In this document: positions 55,900 through 62,000 of the stretch, piece by piece
Numbering within the stretch: the first letter of the stretch is position 1
How the letters are laid out: each line of letters begins with the position of its first letter
From: Adiantum capillus-veneris
Taxonomy: Eukaryota > Streptophyta > Polypodiopsida > Polypodiales > Pteridaceae
Assembly: GCA_014529385.2 (NCBI GenBank)
Contig: CM043960.1
Span: 30,354,396 to 30,416,395 of the forward strand
Reading direction: 5' to 3'
Length of the DNA stretch: 62,000 nucleotides
Notes under the pieces: model-generated
The model's input: only the letters and a program-made list of their open reading frames with translations
Database searches by the model: none
Told to the model about the DNA's origin: nothing
Program-made: the position numbers and the translations under genes

Positions 55900-57540
55900 C
55901 ATTCTCGATAGCTAGGGCCAGCAAAGGACGGCCAAAAAAACCATTCTATCAAGGAACCAATCACCAAATCCCCTTAATCCTTTATGTAGAATATCCGAAC
56001 ATAGTCTAGCAAATGCTTATACAAATGGTTAATTACCATATCCCTCATCCAAAAGTAAGGCAAGGCCAAGAGTCAAGAAGCATCCCAAACCTTTGTACCA
56101 GTCAGAAAGATATGGTCGGCACTATAGCCCAACAACCTGTTAATTATAGAGTGTTGAATTTGATTCTCAAACCCTAAAATTCAAAATCACACAGTAGCCA
56201 AGATACAACTTAAGATCAGTTTACTGCATGATGCCTCTTTTTAGCAAAAAAAAAAGCAATCTGCATTAGTGGATTACCTAATAGAATCCCCAAAATATCA
56301 TCTATAGAGTATAAGTCAAAATAGAGAGAATAAAAGTAATGCACGTGTTCATTCATTTCTGAATACCACAACCAAGGGAAAAGAGAGAAGACTACCCACA
56401 CTAGCTAGGGACATCAAATACTACCAGTCTTATCCTCCTACTGTAAGGCAATGCTAAGAAGCAACCCAAAACTTCATCTAATGTGATAAAGGACAGTCAC
56501 CCAACTTACTAGTTGGTAAAAACACAAAACCCAGTCGGCAAAGGCTAGGGCTAGTTGAGGACAGCTTATCCTACCCTATATCAAAGACAGCAATGAGCCA
56601 ATCACCTATCCCATTATCACAACATAATGGAACATCCGAACCCACACAACCTTTGTTTAGTCAAAGGCCCAGTCGGCAACTACTATGGCCAGCATAGAAC
56701 ACCCGAGTAGCAAGGATACATCCTAAGAGTAGTATACTGCATAATGCCTATTTCTATCCTTTCAATAGTTCCATTCCCAAACCAAATCGATCATCAGAAT
56801 ATGCTTTAGCCAAAACCAACTTAGAAGGCCAGTCCATCCTATCCATCAACCAGCTGTAAGACAAACTTAACAATCAAGGGTAAGCATCCAACCTTACCAT
56901 ATTCGGTAGCAGTTAATTGACCCGCAAACCAGTCGATAACAGTAAATTGACCAACAAACCAGTCGGCAAAAACAACCACGACGAGCAAAGGATATCAAAC
57001 CTTACCTTATATCAAACATCGGACAAAACCCGATCATCTATTTCATTAAGCACACACAGTAGAACATCCGATCATAGTTCAACCAATGATTAGACACATG
57101 GCCAGTCCATCCCTTCCAACACACCACTACAAGATAATGCCAAGAGTCAAGGTAGATCAACCCAAACCCCTCAAACTGAGAGAGAAGATCAGTTCGACAG
57201 CCCGAGAGTACACTCTTCCTACTCCATAATGGATAGAATGAGCCACGTTACAGCCCAAAACACAAGCTTAAGACTTTGTAAAACAATATAGAAAGAAAGA
57301 CAAACCAGTCGGAAACACAGCTAGGACCAACTTAAGATAGCATATACTACCACATATCACTCATCGGCAAGGACCCGATCATCCCTTTCATTAACCACAA
57401 ACAGTAAAACATCCGAATAAAGTCCAACCACTACTCAGACACATGGCCAGTCCATCTTCTCCAACACGATGGATTGCCCAGCAAAATACACTAAGTCATT
57501 GCAATAAACCCAATCATACCATACTCAAAATGCCATAAAA
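55900..57540. repeat. Degenerate tandem array, unit roughly 350-640 bp
   Basis: A composite word recurs about four times (near 55960, 56590, 57026 and 57378): '(c)cratcayc...ttcattaa.cac...agtaraacatccga...agtc.aacca'. The last two copies, about 355 bp apart, also share 'agacacatggccagtccatc'. Copies are strongly diverged and spacing shrinks rightward. 'ccagtcgg' recurs throughout. Confidence 0.5.
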
Positions 57541-58123
57541 GGTGCAAAAATACCTCTGTAGATTCGACAGAGGTGTTTTTTTGGTGGGAGCCACCACAAA
57601 GTTGCTTGCGGAGTTGAAGCCCTTACCCACTCAATGTATGCAAAGAAATTGAAAGAACAGAAATACCCTTTGCTCAATGGAAGCTAAGGGAGCGTTCTTC
57701 TCACCTTTATAAGGTGGTGTCCGAGCCTTGCAGTATCCCCCAACCAGCCGTGGAGCCCGCTCCAGAGCACATGGAGTCTTTTATTGGCGTCGCATTTGAA
57801 TGCCCACCCACCCGAGCTCGGGCGGTGCTAGTTGCATGCACCGCAAAGATAGCAAGCGGCGTCTGCATTAGCCATCAGAGCCGCTTTGATGTTCTGTCAT
57901 GCCACGATGTGTCTTCAGATATGATTAGTTTTCTTTACCAAAAATATTATAAGACCCCAAAGCATAGCTGATGCCCAAAAAAAAAAGGCTTTTCACACAC
58001 TCCATAGCCAAACCACGGCCATATGATAGAGAGTTACCATATGGTATTACACAAAAAAAAATCCCGACCTAAATCCTCATGAAGATATTGAAGTTATTTT
58101 TAAGCTTTGAAAGAGGAAAGCCT
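57541..58123. other. Intergenic, nothing recognised
   Basis: No gene supported. The 85-codon plus-strand frame near 57714 begins with GTG and has no domain. Confidence 0.4.
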
Positions 58124-58163
58124 AGTCAGGGCATAGGGTCATAACCTGGTAGTTTCAAACCTC
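58124..58163 (+). mobile_element. Possible third SINE-like/tRNA-like fragment
   Basis: agtcagggcatagggtc (A-box-like) followed by gtagtttcaaacctc (B-box-like) at the spacing seen in the two other SINE-like copies. Short and weak. Confidence 0.3.
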
Positions 58164-58325
58164 AGACTTGTAAAATATAGAAAAAGAGAAGGAAAGAGAA
58201 AGAGATGAAGAAAGAAGGCCATCATTCTTTAGATATAGCATATAGTGAATCAGTTCAAAGGTTTAGCTAGTGTTAAACCAAGCCAGAGGTAGGATGTGGT
58301 GAATCAAATCCACTTTTATACATAG

Positions 58326-58328
<3 letters not shown>

Positions 58329-58374
<46 letters not shown>
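58329..58374. repeat. (GA)23 microsatellite
   Basis: 46 bp of uninterrupted AG. Confidence 0.97.
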
Positions 58375-58378
<4 letters not shown>

Positions 58379-61300
58379 GCTACCACGTGTACTTTGTAGA
58401 TGTGAGTTGAGAAAGTATTCAATTACTATGCTAAGCAACTCTTTTGCAAAATTTAAGTTCATGTAGATAATTCTACATGTGTGGAATAAAATTGAGTGTT
58501 TCGATTGAAGGTGGATGCAAAAAGAATAGGCAGAAAAAATTATCATAAAGATCCTTGCAATGGAGTATGTATGGAAACAACATGATCAAGTAGTAGTTTT
58601 CATATACCAGGATGTTAAGCTCAGTCAAGTAAGTTGCAAGTGCTGGTATTTTGGTCGTCATGGTCAAAAGCTTCTTGGTATCTCTCCAATTACTTTATGT
58701 TTTCTCTCATATGCATGTAGCCCATGACCAAGATTGAAAGTAGGCACTATCCATGGTGGCTCGACCTGTAAGGGTAGTGGGTCCCAGATGAGGAACTCAA
58801 ATTGTTTGCTCAACACAAGCAATAATTGCTTTCAAGGACAATAGCTCATGATTATGGAGACAAGACCACCTCTAATTTTGATGCAATAGGGACTACATCC
58901 AAAGCTAGTAGCAAGAGGACACCTTTGCCAAACAATCTTGGGAGAGAGATAGTGAATAAATATATGCAAGAGAAGGCGCAAGCCGCTATGTCGGGTGGAG
59001 GTTCTATGTAGGGTCTTCAAAACAACTTGAAACCTAAAGGTGAGCATGTGATGCCCCCTAAATGATCCAATTCCCCATATCACTGGTTATTTCATGATGA
59101 GATTAGTTATTTAATGTTTTAATTTGTGGATACAGGCATGGGAGAATCCGTAGTTACATCACTTTGCTAGGACAAAATGCATACTTCAGACTCATAATAA
59201 ATGGTAGGTGGTCTAATATGCTCATGAATAAGCATACCACTCCAAAAGAGCCTTTGTTATACACTAGGACTTATAACACCCAATGTGCATGCATTTAGCA
59301 AAAAATAATTTGAACCTACTTTTTCATGACTATAACTGCCAATGCTTATGGCAAAGGTTTTTCTCACAACACACACAAAAAGAACAAAATACTTTCCACT
59401 ACAAGCATGTGAAAACCGTGCTAACATAGTGGGACCATAATAGAATGTGAAAGTCGATCACATATAGGTACCCAATGAGACATGTTCATTAATAGAACAT
59501 AGCTTTGTTGCATGTGTAAAAAACCATTCGTTAAAGTTGTTTAACCATACTTGCAACCTTAACAAGTCTTATTAGGTATCCATTAATTTTTGGCCACTGA
59601 AATTGTTCCTGATATGTCTTGCTCAAAAGGGTCTAATAAACAGACTTGACCAACACCTAGGGACTTTCTTGCCTCACATACTTGATATAACAGGTGCCAG
59701 TGTCGTCCCTAGAGACTCATATTCACCACGTGCAATATGTTTCAAATAAATATGTCCAAAAAAATCACATCCTTCAAGTACGAGATGTACTTGTGTGTGG
59801 AAGTAATTATAAATACTCAACGACATGAGTAAGAAGGACTCTCATAACTCTTGCTCCACACTGACTAAATTGAACTCCGTGACTTTTAGACCATGCTTTA
59901 TCCCTTGTAACAACATGTGCCAAATTAAACCTATCATGTATGTCCATAGTTGTAGGGTGCAAAAATGCATATGGTATATGGTTGTCCAAGAGTCTTTGCT
60001 CCTACATGACCTTGTCATGTATCTGAAGAGCGAAATGGATGAAAGAATTCTAGCATATATATCCTACTTGGAAAACTCAATCAAAGCATACTTATAATGA
60101 AATGAAAGCAAATCATATGCATACTTGGATGTTGAACTTGGCGTCCACTTATCCCCAGTCAAGTGCACTATTTAGACTTGAAAGGTACATCTGGAAGGTA
60201 CAATACCAAAAAATCCAACCTGAAGAGGCCTAGTATGTCTTTGACCTGTTAAACACTAAATAAAGGATTAGTGAAGATTAACAAATATTTAACTGGTAAC
60301 CATGGGTGTTACCGTGGCAAGTCAAACCAGTTGGGGAGATGCTACAATTTCTAATCCCCTTGGTTAGATTCTGCATGAAAATCATGAAAATAACTTAAAC
60401 TAGCACTTTACAATAACCAACACAGTGTACCGTACTGAAGCAATTAATCAATGATCATCAATACTCATAGAGTGATTTGGCATTATCTTGGTCATACCAT
60501 TGGAAATGCCACTCCTATATGCACAATGAGTGTTATAAAGTAAACAACATATCCTCTCAAGTTGGAATCTTATTCACGACTAGATCTCGATGAACAGAAG
60601 AGAAAGATTCCCAGCACCCCAAATAAGGTGGTCATATTAGCTTTTCTTGGGTGTTCAAACAAGAGATAACATGCTTTGAGGCTCTCATAGTTTATTCATG
60701 TCATCCCATGAATTAGTTACTAGATAGTTAGGCCATGCCTACTTGCTACCCACTGAAAGCATCATCCGTATTGGTTGCACCTTGTGCATATGGCCAATAA
60801 TTTAATATGCGTGTTGTTGTAGTCATATACAATGATCACAAGCAAATATATCAGTGTCAATTGTTATCAAGCAAAAGGTTACCAGTATAGGTAACCCCTG
60901 CAACGGGAGTAGCAGGAGAAGTTTTGAGAAAAAAATCATCCAAAACAAATGAGATCTTAGCTTATCGCATAAATATCGTGCGAGTCTCGTGCATATGGAC
61001 ATGATTGCTAGTGAAATCCACCGTGATGATGAGGCAGATAAGGATGTCCTTGATAGAGGAGTTGGTGAAAGACCAAAAGGATCAACAATGATTTAGTGAA
61101 ATGAATCCCACTGCAGGGAATTGGCAAGATCGACGAGATCCATTGCCTTTCTCATAGCTCTTGCAATTTGTTAGCTCTTTCTTTTCTCTTCTCGCACACC
61201 AACCGATATAACCCTTCCTAGTGGTGCAATGGTGGTATTAGAAGGACAAGGGCATGGTGTGCCAAGGTGGGATGATTTGGACCAAATGCAAGTCGCAAAT

Positions 61301-61530
61301 GTTGTTTATTAAAAATAGAAGAAGAAGAAGAAGAAGATAAGTTTTAGCGTTGTATATTAAAATAAGAAAAAGAGAGATGCTTGCAAGGACAAGGGGTTGG
61401 TTGTGCTTCTACAACAGGCTCAGAAAAGCTCGCTTCCTACAACAGGCTCACAAAAACTCTACAACACGATGAAGAGCCACAAGATGCTATGGCACAATCT
61501 AAGAGACAGGAAGAGAAATGCAATTAACTT

Positions 61531-61533
<3 letters not shown>
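58375..61533. other. Intergenic, no gene recognised
   Basis: About 3.1 kb with only short frames, none with domain-like content. A (gaa)n run lies near 61318-61336. Confidence 0.45.

Positions 61534-61611
<78 letters not shown>
61534..61611. repeat. (GA)39 microsatellite
   Basis: About 78 bp of GA; the Arg/Glu alternating ORF over it is an artefact. Confidence 0.97.
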
Positions 61612-61614
<3 letters not shown>

Positions 61615-61720
61615 GGGTTTAGAAAAGAAACTCAGGAAAAATCTTTTTTCCCTATAAGAATCACACTAATTGCCTCCAAGAAAGATGGCCAACCTTTTCA
61701 AGTAATGTGTGAGTTGTGGC

Positions 61721-61722
<2 letters not shown>

Positions 61723-61799
<77 letters not shown>
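61723..61799. repeat. (TG)38 microsatellite
   Basis: About 77 bp of TG only 112 bp from the GA tract. Confidence 0.97.
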
Positions 61800-61801
<2 letters not shown>

Positions 61802-62000
61802 TTGTTTAATCTTAGATAATAAGACATAATTGAACTTTTACATTCAAAAGACAGCTGGCAATGGAACAAAGAATAGATAAGTACATAAACAACTCAGTAT
61901 TAGAATTATTTAGATACAATGTTTGTAAGGAAGAGGTCCCCTTCCAATATACAGATAGTAAAAGAACTTCCCAAGTAATAAGTGAGTATTCCATCCAGTG

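Noticed and set aside
57714-57971. 85-codon plus-strand ORF
   Set aside because: Starts with GTG, no domain, no splice or promoter context.
61397-61869. Arg/Glu-repeat and Thr/His-repeat ORFs
   Set aside because: Pure microsatellite translation.

Overview
The window looks like plant nuclear DNA. It has introns with GT/AG borders, a type-A cytokinin response-regulator gene, long (GA)n, (CA)n and (TG)n microsatellites, tRNA-derived SINE-like repeats, and several Ty3/gypsy LTR retrotransposons nested in one another. Decayed PPR repeats with the 'LKACG ... ALVDMY.KCG ... KAQ.VFDK' wording, common in ferns and other seed-free plants, together with the high retrotransposon load, make a large seed-free plant genome (perhaps a fern) my best guess. 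That is inference, not proof.

Layout. 1-5.1 kb: non-coding sequence, small duplications and a broken PPR gene. 5.15-5.3 kb: a SINE-like repeat. 5.84-7.73 kb (minus): a five-exon type-A response regulator of 187 aa, the one convincing intact host gene. 8.9-9.25 kb: a fold-back element enclosing a second SINE-like unit. 9.4-38.7 kb: one old Ty3/gypsy chromovirus-type element (A) split by two later insertions of its own family. Element D (11991-30072) sits in A's gag/protease junction and is flanked by GATCT/GAGCT. Element B (30500-36151) sits after A's protease and is flanked by GGGAA. Element D's 5' LTR is itself split by a 9.9-kb terminal-inverted-repeat DNA transposon (13123-23054). 38.7-41.5 kb: a decayed minus-strand gene of unknown family. 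41553-54789: a very young Ty3/gypsy element with 575-bp LTRs in which I found no difference, a 5-bp CAGGT target duplication, a tRNA-Asp-type primer site and one uninterrupted 3115-codon gag-pol frame. 54.8-62 kb: non-coding, with a degenerate tandem array and large microsatellites.

The most unusual object is the 9.9-kb TIR transposon. Besides a decayed transposase-like gene it carries a divergent histone H3 gene that resembles centromeric H3 (N-terminus MARTKQ; LREIRK...LLIPKLPF; RW...EAAEDFL; RVTLMRKDF), a spliced gene with a Ulp1/C48-like QTDSTSCG motif and a KSPTKK-rich tail, an acidic protein gene and a further unknown gene. A divergent promoter region full of CTATCGCG/CGCGATAG motifs and a 108-bp tandem repeat separates two of them. 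All of these genes are damaged in this copy, several by in-frame TAG codons where CAG would fit.

The second notable object is the young gypsy element. Its polyprotein has four zinc knuckles (three with shortened spacing), a D-G-G protease before RT, a second retropepsin-like domain after integrase, a four-fold W[VI]PK motif at the C-terminus, and a duplicate of the 3' polypurine tract just after the pol stop that opens a region holding an extra 143-codon ORF.
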